Positions 26,964-37,112 of a stretch of 64,000 nt of DNA are shown piece by piece. The stretch's first letter is position 1; each line of letters starts with the position of its first letter. Under the pieces are notes generated by a model. That model was not told the DNA's origin. It saw only the letters and a program-made list of their open reading frames with translations, and did no database searches. Origin of the DNA: Streptomyces nitrosporeus (GTDB lineage Bacteria > Actinomycetota > Actinomycetes > Streptomycetales > Streptomycetaceae); NCBI RefSeq assembly GCF_008704555.1, contig NZ_CP023702.1, positions 2,480,001 to 2,544,000 on the forward strand. Direction: 5' to 3'. The translations under genes and the position numbers were made by a program.

Positions 26964-27040
26964 GTCCGCCGTACGCCTTCCTGCGACCCGAAACCCGTGT
27001 ACCGCACCACGACAGTGCCCGTACAGCCTACGGGCTGCGG

Positions 27041-28030
27041 TCAGCAGACTTCTTCCAGATCCCGCCACTCACGGCTGTCCGGGCTGTCCGCGACCCAGCC
27101 GTCCAGCAGCCCGCGCACCAGTGCGGACGGGGCGGCTATCCCGCACTCACGCTCCGGCACCCACAGCTCCCCGGCGGTGCGGTGGCCCAGCGGTCCCGGG
27201 TGGCCGGGCTCGCTGTGGTCGTGCGGGTCCAGGTGCTCCCCGTCGCCCTCGTCGCTCTCCATCCGGCTCTCCGAACACGCCCGGCACAGCAGCCGCACGG
27301 AGGACGACCAGTCCTCGGCGGCGAACCCGGCGTCGGAGGCCAGCTTCTCCAGCGCGTCCCGGTCCGCCTCGGTGGCCGCCTCCAGGAGCACCACCCAGGT
27401 CGGCACGGGGGACGGCGCCCACAGCTCGATCTCGTCGAAGACCGGATAGGACGGCCCGGCCGCGGTGACCCGCTCGCCGTTGGGGACGCCGTCGTGCAGG
27501 ACGACCTCGCCCCAGCGCCGCCCCGAGGACGGCAGCGGGATCGACAGCACCTCCAGGCGCGCCGGGTCCAGCCGGCGGCCCCAGACCACCTCCGCCTCGC
27601 CCTCGGGCGACAGCCGCACGGCCGCGCTCCCCAGCTCCATGCCCGCGGGCTCGCTGGTGGAGGCGGCGTTGTACTGCCCGCCCGGCACCTTCAGGCCGTA
27701 CGCCTGCCAGGCGCGGCGAGCCAGCGGCCAGTCCTGGAGCGCGGTCGCCGCGATCCCCACGTTCCACCAGTCCGGAGCCCCGGCCTCCCGGTCCAGCAGG
27801 GCGACGGCACGCAGCCCCGCGGCCCGCGCCTGCTCCCAGTCGTGCCGGAACTTGTGCAGCAGCGCCAGATTGAACCAGGACTCCGAGAGCCAGGGTTCCA
27901 GATCCGCCGCGCGTGTCAGCAGCGCGCCCGCGTCCTCGTACCGGCCGTCGCCGATCAGCGTGAACGCGCGGTCCGTGGCCTGCCGCCAAGAGGCGGAGGG
28001 CCGATGCCGTACCTTCCCGAAGATCCTCAC
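27041..28030 (-). CDS. TPR-like protein of unknown function
   Basis: 329 residues. The first 120 residues form tetratricopeptide-like helices ([40 protein letters not shown]). The second half is unfamiliar and contains CRACSESRM and an acidic His-rich segment ([15 protein letters not shown]), which together could bind zinc. I know it only as a conserved actinobacterial protein. GTG 28030 ([11 protein letters not shown]) is chosen, with AGGCGGG upstream; the 27-codon extension to 28111 looks non-coding. Same strand as the deformylase gene, 77 bp upstream of it. Confidence 0.8.
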   Translation of the reverse strand: MRIFGKVRHRPSASWRQATDRAFTLIGDGRYEDAGALLTRAADLEPWLSESWFNLALLHKFRHDWEQARAAGLRAVALLDREAGAPDWWNVGIAATALQDWPLARRAWQAYGLKVPGGQYNAASTSEPAGMELGSAAVRLSPEGEAEVVWGRRLDPARLEVLSIPLPSSGRRWGEVVLHDGVPNGERVTAAGPSYPVFDEIELWAPSPVPTWVVLLEAATEADRDALEKLASDAGFAAEDWSSSVRLLCRACSESRMESDEGDGEHLDPHDHSEPGHPGPLGHRTAGELWVPERECGIAAPSALVRGLLDGWVADSPDSREWRDLEEVC

Positions 28031-28121
28031 GATTCCCGCCTGTCCCGACTGGACACCCACATAGCCACGCTCTCTTCGCATCCAACCATGCCCGGCCGGA
28101 CGCCCGCTCATTACCCATGGG

Positions 28122-29366
28122 TTACCCGGTACGCACCGGGGTCAGACCTCCGCGCGCCAGGACCCGCGCCAGCGCCTCGACCACCTGCGGCTGGTAGTCG
28201 TGGCCGGTGCCGAGCCTGAGCGCCTCCAGCGCCTCCAGGGCCCCGCCGGGGCCTTCCCCGCACAGGTCCTCGTACGCGTTGACCACGCGGACGATACGCG
28301 CGGCGGCCGACTGTTCCCGATAGGGGTCGGCCTGCTGTTCGACCACCACCGCGACCGCGGTGTCCACCCCGGTCCGGCGGACCACGGCACCGCCGAGCAG
28401 TGCGATCCGGCGCTGCTCGGCGGGCGGGAGCCCGACCGTCGCACCGCCCGGCACCGGGTCCACCAGCGAGAGCTGGCCGATGTCGTGCATCAGCGCCGCG
28501 TGCTCCAGGACGGTCAGCTCCGCTCCGGACAGGCCGAGCTCCCTCCCGACGGCGGCGGAGAGGCCGGCCACCCTGCGGGCGTGCCCGTGCGGGGTGTAGC
28601 CGGCGATCTCCGTCGCCCTGGCCAGCGAGGCGATGGTCTGCCGGTAGGTGGTGCGCACGGCCGCGTACCGGCGGAAGGAGATCTGGGCCAGCAGCAGCGG
28701 TACGCACAGGACCGGCAGCGCCCACAGCCCGGCGACGGCGACCCCGAGCGCCATGACCGCGCCGGTGGCGCAGACCGCGGGGCCGATACCGGCGAGCGCC
28801 CGGAGCTCGTCGCGCAGCAGTGGCCCGAAGCGCCGGCCCGACGGCGTGGTGAGCGCCGCGAGCACGGCGTCGCACAGGGCGGTGAGGAACAGCAGGACCA
28901 GGAGGAAGAGGGCGAAGTGCGGGCCCTCCCCGAACCAGCGCGCCGCGAGGCCCGCGTGCGAGAGGGGCTGGAAGCACACGGCGGCGAACCCCACGGCCAG
29001 GACGCGGCGGGCCGCCCGGTCCGGCTCCAGAGCGCTGCCCCGGGCCGTCTGCGGTACCGAGGCGAGCAGTTGGGCCGCGACGACGACCGCGACCACCTGG
29101 AGGGCCCCGTGCCCGGTCGGCTCCCCCCGGCTGCTCCCGAGCAGCGCGTACGCCAGTGCTCCGGCCGCGCCGAGGGGGGCGGGCTCCCGCTCACCGGGCG
29201 GCGAGCCCCAGCGCGCCAGTTCACCGACGGTGATCAGGGCCCCGAAGGCGAGCGCGTGTCCGGGCCCGGCGAGGCCGTTCCAGAAGGTGTGCCCGAGGGC
29301 CACCAGGGCGAGGAGGAGGGCGGCGGCGCGGACGGCGGGGGCGGCCGGGCGGCGCACCGGCCTCAC
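28122..29366 (-). CDS. membrane protein with a degenerate HD domain
   Basis: 414 residues: about six to seven hydrophobic segments (residues 1-215) and a C-terminal HD domain (PHGHARRVAGLS, ALMHDIGQLSL). Unlike its neighbour it lacks the HHE and GYP motifs of c-di-GMP phosphodiesterases: the matching region reads VEQQADPYREQS. GTG 29366 is preferred because GGGGAGG stands 5 nt upstream and it overlaps the previous stop as GTGA (29363-29366). It probably forms a functional pair with the upstream HD-GYP protein. Confidence 0.85.
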   Translation of the reverse strand: MRPVRRPAAPAVRAAALLLALVALGHTFWNGLAGPGHALAFGALITVGELARWGSPPGEREPAPLGAAGALAYALLGSSRGEPTGHGALQVVAVVVAAQLLASVPQTARGSALEPDRAARRVLAVGFAAVCFQPLSHAGLAARWFGEGPHFALFLLVLLFLTALCDAVLAALTTPSGRRFGPLLRDELRALAGIGPAVCATGAVMALGVAVAGLWALPVLCVPLLLAQISFRRYAAVRTTYRQTIASLARATEIAGYTPHGHARRVAGLSAAVGRELGLSGAELTVLEHAALMHDIGQLSLVDPVPGGATVGLPPAEQRRIALLGGAVVRRTGVDTAVAVVVEQQADPYREQSAAARIVRVVNAYEDLCGEGPGGALEALEALRLGTGHDYQPQVVEALARVLARGGLTPVRTG

Positions 29367-30754
29367 CGCCGCCTCCCCCACCGGCCTGCGGGACGGGCGG
29401 CGGCGGGGGGCAGCGGTCCCGGGCCGGACCGCTGCCGCGGCGGCCGGGTGTCCGTCTCGTCCGAGGTCACCGCGGTGGCGGCGGACCAGCCGTACCGGTC
29501 CAGGGCGCGGACCAGCGCCCGTACCATCCGGGGGTCGAACTGGCTCCCGGCGCAGCGTTCCAGCTCCGCCACGGCGGCGGGCACGGGGCGCCCGGGCCGG
29601 TAGGAGCGGGTCGAGGTCATCGCGTCGAAGGCGTCCGCGACGGCGACGACCCGGGCGAACTCCGGGATGGCGTCCCCGCTCAGGCCGTAGGGGTACCCGC
29701 TGCCGTCGAGGCGTTCGTGGTGGTGCAGGATCGCGGCGCGCGCCTCGTCCAGGAACTCGATGCCGCGGACGATCTCGTGGCCGTACTCCGGGTGCAGTTC
29801 GATGAGCCGGCGCTCCTGCGGGGTGAGGGGCCCCTCCTTGCGCAGGACCCGGGTGGGGACGCCGAGTTTGCCGACGTCGTGCAGGATCCCGGCGAAGCGG
29901 AGCGCCTCCGTCCGCCTTTCCCCCATGCCGAGTTCACATGCGATCAGCTCGGACGCGCGGCCCACCCGCTCGCTGTGCCCGCGGGTGTACCCGTCCTTGA
30001 TGTCGACGGCCTGGACGAGCGCCCTGATGGTGGCGCGGTGCGCCGCGTGCCGGCGGTGGTACTGGGCGAACATCCAGCAGGAGATGTACATCGGCAGGAG
30101 CACGACCAGCGCGGACAGCGGCCCGTAGGGGCTGCGCCACAGCACGGCCATCATCAGCCCGGCGGGCGCGTGCACCAGGTGCGGTCCCACCGACGCCGGG
30201 AGCCCCCGCCAGGCCCGCCGCAGCGGCACCCGCTCGGCGGCGGCGAGGATGCCGCCGTCCAGGGCCCCCTGGACGGCGCTGAACACCAGCGCCGCGGCAC
30301 AGGCGGGCAGCAGGGCGTACGGGAGGCCGGGCCCGGCCTCCCCTCCGGGCCCGCCGAGGCTCGCCGGCCCCCCCAGCGACGCGTACGCCGACGAGGCCGC
30401 CCCCACGGTGAGGGCGAGTTGCGCCGCCCGCCAGACGCGGCGGGCGGCGACGGGCGGCCGCTCGACCCGCCCGGCCAGCGCGCCCGGCACCGCGGCCAGC
30501 GCGGCGGCGGCGGGCGGCAGCAGGAAGGCGGCGGCGAGCAGCAGGGGAAAGAAGGAACCGGCGGCGACCGGCACGAAGTCGCCGGACGGCGGGCGGCGGC
30601 CGGGCAGTTCGCACACCAGGTAGAGCGCGGCGAGGAGGGCGAGGGTGTCCCACGGGGTCCCGGCTCCGGGCAGGAGGGCCGGCAGGGCGCAGCCGACGGC
30701 ACCGGCCGACACACCGAGGATGTAACCCCGCGCCGCCCACGGTGTGCCCCTCAC
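29363..30754 (-). CDS. membrane HD-GYP domain protein
   Basis: About 463 residues: six or more membrane segments in residues 1-235, then a complete HD-GYP domain: KDGYTRGHSERV, FAGILHDVGKLGVP, HPEYGHEIV, HHHERLDGSGYPYGL and VVAVADAFDAMTS. HD-GYP enzymes hydrolyse cyclic di-GMP, a developmental signal in Streptomyces. GTG 30754 is the assumed start; the frame stays open to 30844. Coupled to the degenerate HD gene downstream. It follows rsrA on the same strand, 209 bp away, with nothing else visible in that gap. Confidence 0.85.
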   Translation of the reverse strand: MRGTPWAARGYILGVSAGAVGCALPALLPGAGTPWDTLALLAALYLVCELPGRRPPSGDFVPVAAGSFFPLLLAAAFLLPPAAAALAAVPGALAGRVERPPVAARRVWRAAQLALTVGAASSAYASLGGPASLGGPGGEAGPGLPYALLPACAAALVFSAVQGALDGGILAAAERVPLRRAWRGLPASVGPHLVHAPAGLMMAVLWRSPYGPLSALVVLLPMYISCWMFAQYHRRHAAHRATIRALVQAVDIKDGYTRGHSERVGRASELIACELGMGERRTEALRFAGILHDVGKLGVPTRVLRKEGPLTPQERRLIELHPEYGHEIVRGIEFLDEARAAILHHHERLDGSGYPYGLSGDAIPEFARVVAVADAFDAMTSTRSYRPGRPVPAAVAELERCAGSQFDPRMVRALVRALDRYGWSAATAVTSDETDTRPPRQRSGPGPLPPAAARPAGRWGRRR

Positions 30755-30963
30755 CCGTATCCGCCCGCCCCAGCCTGGTCGTTGGAGGCGCCAGGCTAGC
30801 GAGTCAGGGGTGTCCCCCGGTCCGGGGAAGGACCGGATTAGCACATTCGGGTGATACCGCGGAGATCCGGCCCCGGCGGTGGGGCAGCGGGAATCCGGCT
30901 GCCCGGCCGGGGCGGGGGCTCCGGCCGGCGGTCAGCGGGAGGGCGGCGCCACGGGCGCCGGTG

Positions 30964-31284
30964 TCACTCGGCGGTGGCGGCCGGCCGGCCGGCGCCGCCC
31001 AGGGAGATGTCCTGCTCGGGGACAACCTCCCCGGCCCGGATCAGCTCGATCCGGCCCATCACCTTGGACCGCAGGTCGGTCGGGACGTCGTCCTGTCCGC
31101 AGCAGCGCTTGACCAGCTTCTTGACCGCCTGCTCCAGGCCGTACTTCTCCAGGCACGGCGAGCACTCCTCGAAGTGCACCTCGAACTTGGTGCAGTCGCC
31201 CTCGGGCATCTCGTGGTCGAGGAACTCGTAGAGATGGTCGAGGACCTCTGAGCAGTCCGTCTCGTGCGGCTCTCCGCAGCTCAT
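30964..31284 (-). CDS. rsrA: zinc-binding redox anti-sigma factor RsrA
   Basis: 106 residues of the ZAS family. Ligands H37-x3-C41-x2-C44 (HFEECSPC) and C11 bind zinc; oxidation to a disulfide releases SigR. Further cysteines occur in KRCCGQ. It is translationally coupled to sigR through ATGA at 31281-31284, giving a stoichiometric sigma/anti-sigma pair for thiol-oxidative stress. Confidence 0.95.
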   Translation of the reverse strand: MSCGEPHETDCSEVLDHLYEFLDHEMPEGDCTKFEVHFEECSPCLEKYGLEQAVKKLVKRCCGQDDVPTDLRSKVMGRIELIRAGEVVPEQDISLGGAGRPAATAE

Positions 31285-31937
31285 GAGGCCGAGCCTTTCC
31301 TGTCGTCCGACTCACCGGCACCGGCCGGGACGAGCCCGCGCTCGCGCGCGTAGTCCTCCAGCATGCCGCGCAGCTGGCGGCGCCCCCGGTGCAGCCGGGA
31401 CATCACCGTACCGATGGGTGTCCCCATGATGTCCGCGATCTCCTTGTAGGCAAAGCCCTCGACATCGGCGAGATACACGGCGATGCGGAACTCTTCGGGG
31501 ATCGACTGGAGGGCGGACTTCACGTCGGAGTCCGGCAGGTGGTCGAGTGCCTGGGACTCGGCCGAGCGCAGACCGGTCGACATGTGCGACTCGGCGCGCG
31601 CCAGCTGCCAGTCCTCGATCTCCTCGGCGGCACTCCGCTGAGGCTCCCGCTGCTTCTTGCGGTACGAGTTGATGAAGGTGTTCGTGAGGATGCGGTACAT
31701 CCACGCCTTGAGGTTGGTCCCCTCGCGGAACTGGTGGAAGGACCCGTACGCCTTGGCGTACGTCTCCTGGACCAGGTCCTCGGCGTCGGCGGGGTTACGC
31801 GTCATGCGCAGGGCGGCGGAGTACATCTGGTCGAGATAGCCCAAGGCGTCCCGCTCGAAGCGCGCGTTGCGCTCGGCGGTCGTCTCCTCCGCACGGCCGT
31901 CGTCGGTCCCCGTGTCGGTCCCAGTGACCGGACCCAC
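31281..31937 (-). CDS. sigR: ECF sigma factor SigR (thiol stress)
   Basis: About 218 residues. Sigma region 2 is at [26 protein letters not shown] and [20 protein letters not shown]; region 4 at [42 protein letters not shown] 31937 is annotated, but GGAGGAG directly abuts it, leaving no spacer. The codon two positions further on, where I recall the S. coelicolor start, is GTC here. A longer form from ATG 32123 ([10 protein letters not shown], 62 extra residues) would correspond to the known unstable isoform SigR' made from the stress-induced promoter at 32175-32201. Confidence 0.93.
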   Translation of the reverse strand: MGPVTGTDTGTDDGRAEETTAERNARFERDALGYLDQMYSAALRMTRNPADAEDLVQETYAKAYGSFHQFREGTNLKAWMYRILTNTFINSYRKKQREPQRSAAEEIEDWQLARAESHMSTGLRSAESQALDHLPDSDVKSALQSIPEEFRIAVYLADVEGFAYKEIADIMGTPIGTVMSRLHRGRRQLRGMLEDYARERGLVPAGAGESDDRKGSAS

Positions 31938-32174
31938 CTCCTCCAACGAAGTGGCGGAGCCGAAACCGGACCCGCTCGCATCGGAGAATAGTCGACCCCG
32001 CCCCTGCGCGGGCTGACGACCGGCTCCGGACACGGCGCGCCCGGGGGTGGTCCTCGCCGCGTGCAGCACCGTCCACTCCAGGTCAGCGGTGTTCGAACGG
32101 CGCGGGCAGATGGTCGAACCCATGCGACGGACTCCCTCTTCCACGTACGACTGCGTTGTACCGATGTCACGGAC

Positions 32175-32201
32175 AACAGCCGTCCCCCGCGCCGCATTCC
32201 C
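32175..32201 (-). promoter_or_regulatory. SigR-dependent autoregulatory promoter
   Basis: On the minus strand GGGAAT (32196-32201) and GTT (32175-32177) are separated by exactly 18 nt, the SigR consensus. Transcription would begin near 32168, about 45 nt before ATG 32123, so this transcript naturally encodes the extended SigR' form. Confidence 0.85.
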
Positions 32202-32239
32202 GGGAGCGCGGCGCGGGGGGCGGGAGGCGGGCGAAGCCG

Positions 32240-32902
32240 CTACAGGCCCTGCTCCGGCAGCGCGTCCAGCCAACCGGCCACCGCGCCGGTGAGAACGCCC
32301 AGCGCCTGATCCTGGGTCACCGGCGCCCTCCTGGGGACCGCGAAGCCGTGGTCGCCGTACGCCACCTCGGCCATCCGGTACTCCCCCGCCGGGAATTCGT
32401 CCGGCCGTCCGAAGGGGTCGCGGCCGCCCTGCACGACGAGGGTGGGCACCCCGGTGCCGAGGAGTTCGCCGGCCCTCGACCGCTCCGGGCGGCCCGGCGG
32501 GTGCAGCGGGAAGCTCAGCGCGAGCACCGCGTGGGCGCCGAGCCCGGCCGCCGTGCGGCAGGCGACCCGGGCCCCCGCGCTGCGGCCGCCCGCGACCACG
32601 GGCAGGCCCCGGGCCGCCAGCCGGGGCCACAGCCCGCGCCAGCCGGCGTCCAGGGTGCGGGGCGCGGGGGCGACCTTCTTCCCCGCCACCCGCCAGGGCT
32701 GTTCCACCAGGGCGACGGTCACCCGGCGCCCGGGGAGGACGGCGGCCAGCGCGGCCAGGTCCCGGGCCCCGACGCCGCCGCCCGCGCCGTGGCCGAGGGC
32801 GAGCAGCAGCCGGGGCCTTTCGGCGGGCAGCCAGGTGATCCTCGCCACCCCTGCCTCCGTCTCGACGGTCTCGGTCCCACGACCGCTCTCCACCGGGCTC
32901 AC
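32240..32902 (-). CDS. alpha/beta-hydrolase family protein
   Basis: 220 residues from GTG 32902. [16 protein letters not shown] supplies the oxyanion hole, [10 protein letters not shown] is the nucleophile elbow (G-x-S-x-G), then VQGGRDPFG and YGDHGFAVP give the Asp and His positions. This matches the KANL3/Tex30-like hydrolase branch; substrate unknown. It starts 17 nt after the stop of the SRAP gene and probably shares its transcript. Confidence 0.85.
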   Translation of the reverse strand: MSPVESGRGTETVETEAGVARITWLPAERPRLLLALGHGAGGGVGARDLAALAAVLPGRRVTVALVEQPWRVAGKKVAPAPRTLDAGWRGLWPRLAARGLPVVAGGRSAGARVACRTAAGLGAHAVLALSFPLHPPGRPERSRAGELLGTGVPTLVVQGGRDPFGRPDEFPAGEYRMAEVAYGDHGFAVPRRAPVTQDQALGVLTGAVAGWLDALPEQGL

Positions 32903-32919
32903 CGCACCGTCCCGCCGGC

Positions 32920-33735
32920 TCAGAAGAGCGTGCCGAGTTCGGGCGCGGCCAGTTCCTCCAGGAGTTCCGGGCCGTTGTTGCGGACGCTGCTGACGGCGGT
33001 GGCCACGGGGTAGGCCCGCATCAGGCCGGCCGGCGGCGGCTCCAGCAGCGGCCGCAGCTCCTCCGTGCCGGTGCGGGCCGGGTCCAGCCACGCGTCCCAG
33101 CGGTCCGGGGTGAGCATCAGCGGCATCCGGGGGTGGATGTCGGCGAGCGCGGCCGGCCCTTCGGCGGGTGCGACGGCGAGCGGGGAGGTCTCCGCCTCGG
33201 TGGTGATCACCGAGCAGGTCGCCCACCAGGCCCGCTCGTGGTCGTCGGGCAGGGTGCGGTCGCGCCAGAACTCGTAGATCCCGGCCATCGCGAAGACGGA
33301 GCCGTCGGCGGGGGTCACGAAGTAGGGCTGCTTGCGGGGCCGCTTCTTCTTCCCCTCCTCCTCCAGCTGCCGCTCGTCCGCGGCGGTCATCCACTCGTAG
33401 TAGCCGTCGGCGGGCAGGATGCACCGCCGTGCGGCGAAGGGGCGGCGGAAGGAGGGCTTCTCGTGGACGGTCTCGGCCCGGGCGTTGATCATCCGGGCGG
33501 CGCCGTCCGGTGTCTTCGCCCAGGAGGGCACCAGACCCCATCTCAGCGTGCGCAGCTGGCGAACCGGACGCCGGTCCCCGGCGTCCTTCACAGGACGCTC
33601 GAGAACGGCGTGGACCTCCTTGGTCGGCGCCACGTTCCAGTCGGGCTCCAGGGCCTCGGCCGGTTCCCGTTTCTCCACTCCGAAGAGCCCGGCCAGTTCC
33701 TCCGGCCGCCGGCTCGCTGCATACCGTCCGCACAT
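32920..33735 (-). CDS. SOS response-associated peptidase (SRAP/HMCES family)
   Basis: 271 residues. The protein begins MCGRYAA, so processing exposes catalytic Cys2, which forms a covalent thiazolidine link with abasic sites in single-stranded DNA. Other family residues: [48 protein letters not shown] and HPRMPLML. It protects replication forks at abasic lesions. The start is fixed by the essential Met-Cys. Confidence 0.93.
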   Translation of the reverse strand: MCGRYAASRRPEELAGLFGVEKREPAEALEPDWNVAPTKEVHAVLERPVKDAGDRRPVRQLRTLRWGLVPSWAKTPDGAARMINARAETVHEKPSFRRPFAARRCILPADGYYEWMTAADERQLEEEGKKKRPRKQPYFVTPADGSVFAMAGIYEFWRDRTLPDDHERAWWATCSVITTEAETSPLAVAPAEGPAALADIHPRMPLMLTPDRWDAWLDPARTGTEELRPLLEPPPAGLMRAYPVATAVSSVRNNGPELLEELAAPELGTLF

Positions 33736-33774
33736 AAGTGCCAGACTGCCACGACCCGCGGGGCGAGCGGACGT

Positions 33775-33844
33775 CTTCGCCCCGCGTACACCTTCGTCCC
33801 GCGTACACACCTTCGTCCCGCGTACACCTTCGCCCCACATACAC
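33775..33844. repeat. 17-bp tandem repeat, four copies
   Basis: CTTCG(T/C)CCCGCGTACAC occurs at 33775, 33792, 33811 and 33828 (the last as CTTCGCCCCACATACAC), with a 2-bp insert between the second and third. The array fills most of the 126-bp gap between the divergent SRAP and M50-like genes, ending 17 bp before the latter's start. Confidence 0.85.
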
Positions 33845-33861
33845 CGAGGAGCCGCCCCGTC

Positions 33862-34575
33862 ATGGACAGCACCGAACTGGGCGGTCTGTGGGATCGCGTC
33901 TTCGGCACCCAGCCCGCGCCCGAGCAGTGGCTGGTGGTCGTCACCGCCACCGCCGCGCTCGTCGCCGTCGTACCGAACGGCCTGTGGCGGCTGACGCGCA
34001 ACGCGATCACCATCGCGCACGAGGGCGGCCACGGGCTGGTCGCCCTGCTGACCGGGCGGCGGCTCACCGGCATCCGGCTGCACTCGGACACCAGCGGCCT
34101 GACCCTCAGCCGGGGCAAGCCGGCCGGTATCGGCATGATCCTCACCGCGGCGGCGGGCTACACCGCTCCCCCGCTGCTCGGGCTCGGCGGCGCCCGGCTG
34201 CTGGCCGACGGACGGATCACCCTGCTCCTGTGGCTGGCCACGGCGCTGCTGGCGGCGATGCTGGTGATGATCCGCAATCCGTACGGGGTGCTGACCGTCG
34301 TCCTCACCGGGGCGGCCTTCCTGCTGGTGTCCTGGCTGACCTCGTCCGAGGTCCAGTCGGTGTTCGCGTACACCGTCGTCTGGTTCCTGCTGCTGGGCGG
34401 GGTGCGCCCGGCCTTCGAGCTCCAGTCGGCGCGCCGCCGCGGCGGCGCGCCGGACTCCGACGCCGACCAGCTCGCCCGGCTCACGCACGCCCCGGCCGCG
34501 ATGTGGCTCCTCCTCTTCCACGCGGTGTCGCTCTGCTCGCTGATCGGCGGGGGCGGCTGGCTGCTCGGGCGGTGA
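33862..34575 (+). CDS. M50-like membrane metalloprotease family protein
   Basis: 237 residues with five to six hydrophobic segments. ITIAHEGGHGLVALL carries the zinc-binding HExxH motif (HEGGH) inside the first membrane region, as in site-2 proteases. I do not see a clear second metal-ligand motif (N-x-x-P-x-D type); RNPYGVL may occupy its place. It may be an active intramembrane protease or a derived M50-like family member. GAGGAG stands about 10 nt before the ATG. Confidence 0.8.
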   Translation: MDSTELGGLWDRVFGTQPAPEQWLVVVTATAALVAVVPNGLWRLTRNAITIAHEGGHGLVALLTGRRLTGIRLHSDTSGLTLSRGKPAGIGMILTAAAGYTAPPLLGLGGARLLADGRITLLLWLATALLAAMLVMIRNPYGVLTVVLTGAAFLLVSWLTSSEVQSVFAYTVVWFLLLGGVRPAFELQSARRRGGAPDSDADQLARLTHAPAAMWLLLFHAVSLCSLIGGGGWLLGR

Positions 34576-34711
34576 CGGCACGGCACCCGGGGCCGCACCC
34601 ACCGCCCCTGCCCGGCTCGCCCCGCACCGCCCCAGCCATCCTTGCGTTACGACCAGGTTTCGCCCCTTTTGTTGGAGATCTGTGTTCGTGGTGAGCCACT
34701 AAAGTGAGGGC

Positions 34712-36091
34712 ATGACCGAGAGTTCCGTGCACCCCGCCCTCTGGCCTGCCCCCCACGCGACGGAGGCCGTCGACGCGACCGTCACCGTGCCCGGATCGAA
34801 GTCGGTCACCAACCGCGCCCTGGTCCTCGCCTCGCTGTCCTCGGAGCCGGGCTGGCTGCGCCGCCCGCTGCGTTCGCGGGACACCCTGCTGATGGCCCAG
34901 GCGCTGCGGGCGATGGGCGTGGGCATCGAGGAGGGTGTCGGCCCGGACGGCTCGGGCGAGGCCTGGCGGGTCATCCCGGCCGGTCTGCGCGGCCCCGCCT
35001 CCGTCGACGTCGGCAACGCCGGGACCGTCATGCGCTTCCTGCCGCCCGTGGCCGCCCTCGCGGACGGCCCCGTCCACTTCGACGGGGACCCCCGCTCCTA
35101 CGAGCGCCCGCTGCACGGGGTGATCGACGCGCTGCGGGTGCTGGGCGCCCGTATCGACGACGGCGGCCGGGGCTCGCTGCCGCTCACCGTGCACGGCGCG
35201 GGGGCGCTGGACGGCGGAGCGGTGTCCGTCGACGCCTCCTCCTCGTCGCAGTTCGTCTCCGCGCTGCTGCTCTCGGCCCCCCGCTTCAACCAGGGCGTGG
35301 AGGTGCGCCACACCGGCTCGGCCCTGCCGTCCATGCCGCACATCCGGATGACGGTGGAGATGCTGCGCGCGGCCGGCGCCCGGGTCGACGAGCCGGAGAC
35401 CGGCGGTGAGCCGGACGTCTGGCGGGTCTCCCCCTCCGCCCTGCTCGGCCGCGACCTGACGGTGGAGCCCGACCTGTCGAACGCGCAGCCGTTCCTCGCC
35501 GCCGCCCTCGTCACCGGTGGCCGGGTCACCGTCCCGGACTGGCCCCTGCGCACGACCCAGCCGGGCGACGCCCTGCGGGAGATCTTCACCGCGATGGGCG
35601 GCAGCTGCGAACTGACCGGGCACGGGCTCACCTTCACGGGCTCGGGCCGGATCCACGGCATCGACGTCGACCTGGGCGAGGTCGGGGAGCTGACCCCGGG
35701 CATCGCGGCGCTCGCCGCCCTGGCCGACTCCCCGTCCACCCTGAGCGGTGTCGCCCACCTGCGGCTGCACGAGACGGACCGGCTGGCCGCGCTGACCCGG
35801 GAGATCAACGCCCTGGGCGGTGACGTCACGGAGACCGCGGACGGCCTGCGGATCGAACCCCGCCCGCTGCACGGCGGCACCTTCCGCACCTACGACGACC
35901 ACCGGATGGCGACGGCGGCCGCGGTCATCGGCCTCGCCGTGCCCGGCGTCCTGATCGAGAACGTCGCCACGACCGCGAAGACCCTGCCGGACTTCCCCGG
36001 CCTGTGGACGGGAATGCTCACCTCCGATCCGGACACGGTCGGCGTGTCGCCCGGCGCGCTCGGGATGTCCCCGGAGAGGTCCGGGGCCTGA
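34712..36091 (+). CDS. aroA: 3-phosphoshikimate 1-carboxyvinyltransferase (EPSP synthase)
   Basis: 459 residues. The sixth step of the shikimate pathway: joins phosphoenolpyruvate to shikimate-3-phosphate. Signatures: [17 protein letters not shown] (substrate lysine/serine), [18 protein letters not shown] (PEP site), [12 protein letters not shown], and HETDRLAAL with [13 protein letters not shown] near the C-terminus. It lies four nt upstream of rsgA and is surely co-transcribed with it. GAGGG occurs only 3 nt before the ATG. Confidence 0.96.
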   Translation: MTESSVHPALWPAPHATEAVDATVTVPGSKSVTNRALVLASLSSEPGWLRRPLRSRDTLLMAQALRAMGVGIEEGVGPDGSGEAWRVIPAGLRGPASVDVGNAGTVMRFLPPVAALADGPVHFDGDPRSYERPLHGVIDALRVLGARIDDGGRGSLPLTVHGAGALDGGAVSVDASSSSQFVSALLLSAPRFNQGVEVRHTGSALPSMPHIRMTVEMLRAAGARVDEPETGGEPDVWRVSPSALLGRDLTVEPDLSNAQPFLAAALVTGGRVTVPDWPLRTTQPGDALREIFTAMGGSCELTGHGLTFTGSGRIHGIDVDLGEVGELTPGIAALAALADSPSTLSGVAHLRLHETDRLAALTREINALGGDVTETADGLRIEPRPLHGGTFRTYDDHRMATAAAVIGLAVPGVLIENVATTAKTLPDFPGLWTGMLTSDPDTVGVSPGALGMSPERSGA

Positions 36092-36095
36092 GCAG

Positions 36096-37112
36096 ATGCG
36101 CCGCTACGGGAAGAACCCCGACGAGGACGACATCCGCGTCCGCCCCAACCGCAAGGGCAACCGGCCCCGCACCCATATCCGCCCCAAGCACGAGGACGCC
36201 CAGGAGGGCATGGTCCTGACCGTCGACCGGGGGCGGCTCACCTGCCTCGTCGGCGACCGCACGGTGATGGCGATGAAGGCCCGTGAGCTGGGCCGCAAGG
36301 CGGCCGTGGTGGGCGACCGGGTCTCCCTGGTCGGTGATCTCTCCGGTGACAAGGACACCCTGGCCCGTATCGTGCGCATCGGTGAGCGCGCCTCGGTGCT
36401 GCGCCGTACGGCGGACGACGACGACCCCTACGAGCGGGTGGTGGTCGCCAACGCCGACCAGCTGGCGATCGTCACCGCGCTCGCCGACCCGGAACCGCGT
36501 CCGCGCATGATCGACCGCTGCCTGGTCGCGGCGTACGACGGCGGGCTCTCCCCGCTCCTCGTCCTGACCAAGTCCGACCTGGCCTCCCCGGACAAGCTGC
36601 TGGAGGCGTACACCCCGCTGGGTGTCCCGTACGTCGTGACCAGCCGGGCGGAGCTGGAGACCGGGGACGCGGCCGGCCGGGTGCGGGAGCTGCTGGACGG
36701 CAGGGTGACCGCCTTCGTCGGGCACTCCGGGGTCGGCAAGACCACGCTGGTCAACGCCCTGGTGCCCGAGGACCGCCGGCGTACGACCGGTTCGGTGAAC
36801 GCCGTCACCGGCCGTGGCCGGCACACCACCACCTCGGCCCTCGCGCTGCCGCTGGACGGCGGCGGCGGCTGGGTGGTGGACACCCCGGGGGTGCGGTCCT
36901 TCGGGCTGCACCACGTCGATCCGTCCCGGGTCATCCACGCCTTCCCCGATCTCGAACCGGGGACCGAGAACTGCCCGCGCGGCTGCACCCACGACAGCCG
37001 CCAGGCCGAGTGCGCCCTGGACGCCTGGGTGGCCGAGGGCCACGCCGATCCCGCCCGGCTGGACTCGCTGCGCCGGCTGCTGTCGACCCGGGAGCGCCGC
37101 GAGGGCGACTGA
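36096..37112 (+). CDS. rsgA: ribosome small-subunit-dependent GTPase A
   Basis: 338 residues with the circularly permuted GTPase order: OB-fold N-terminus, G4 TKSD, G1 GHSGVGKTTLVN, G2/G3 region with DTPGVRSF, then a zinc-binding C-terminus (CPRGCTHDSRQAEC). It helps late maturation of the 30S ribosomal subunit. The order aroA-rsgA is conserved in actinobacteria. Confidence 0.95.
   Translation: MRRYGKNPDEDDIRVRPNRKGNRPRTHIRPKHEDAQEGMVLTVDRGRLTCLVGDRTVMAMKARELGRKAAVVGDRVSLVGDLSGDKDTLARIVRIGERASVLRRTADDDDPYERVVVANADQLAIVTALADPEPRPRMIDRCLVAAYDGGLSPLLVLTKSDLASPDKLLEAYTPLGVPYVVTSRAELETGDAAGRVRELLDGRVTAFVGHSGVGKTTLVNALVPEDRRRTTGSVNAVTGRGRHTTTSALALPLDGGGGWVVDTPGVRSFGLHHVDPSRVIHAFPDLEPGTENCPRGCTHDSRQAECALDAWVAEGHADPARLDSLRRLLSTRERREGD

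Noticed and set aside
33775..33844. CRISPR-like array
   Set aside because: The units are contiguous without unique spacers and there are no cas genes.
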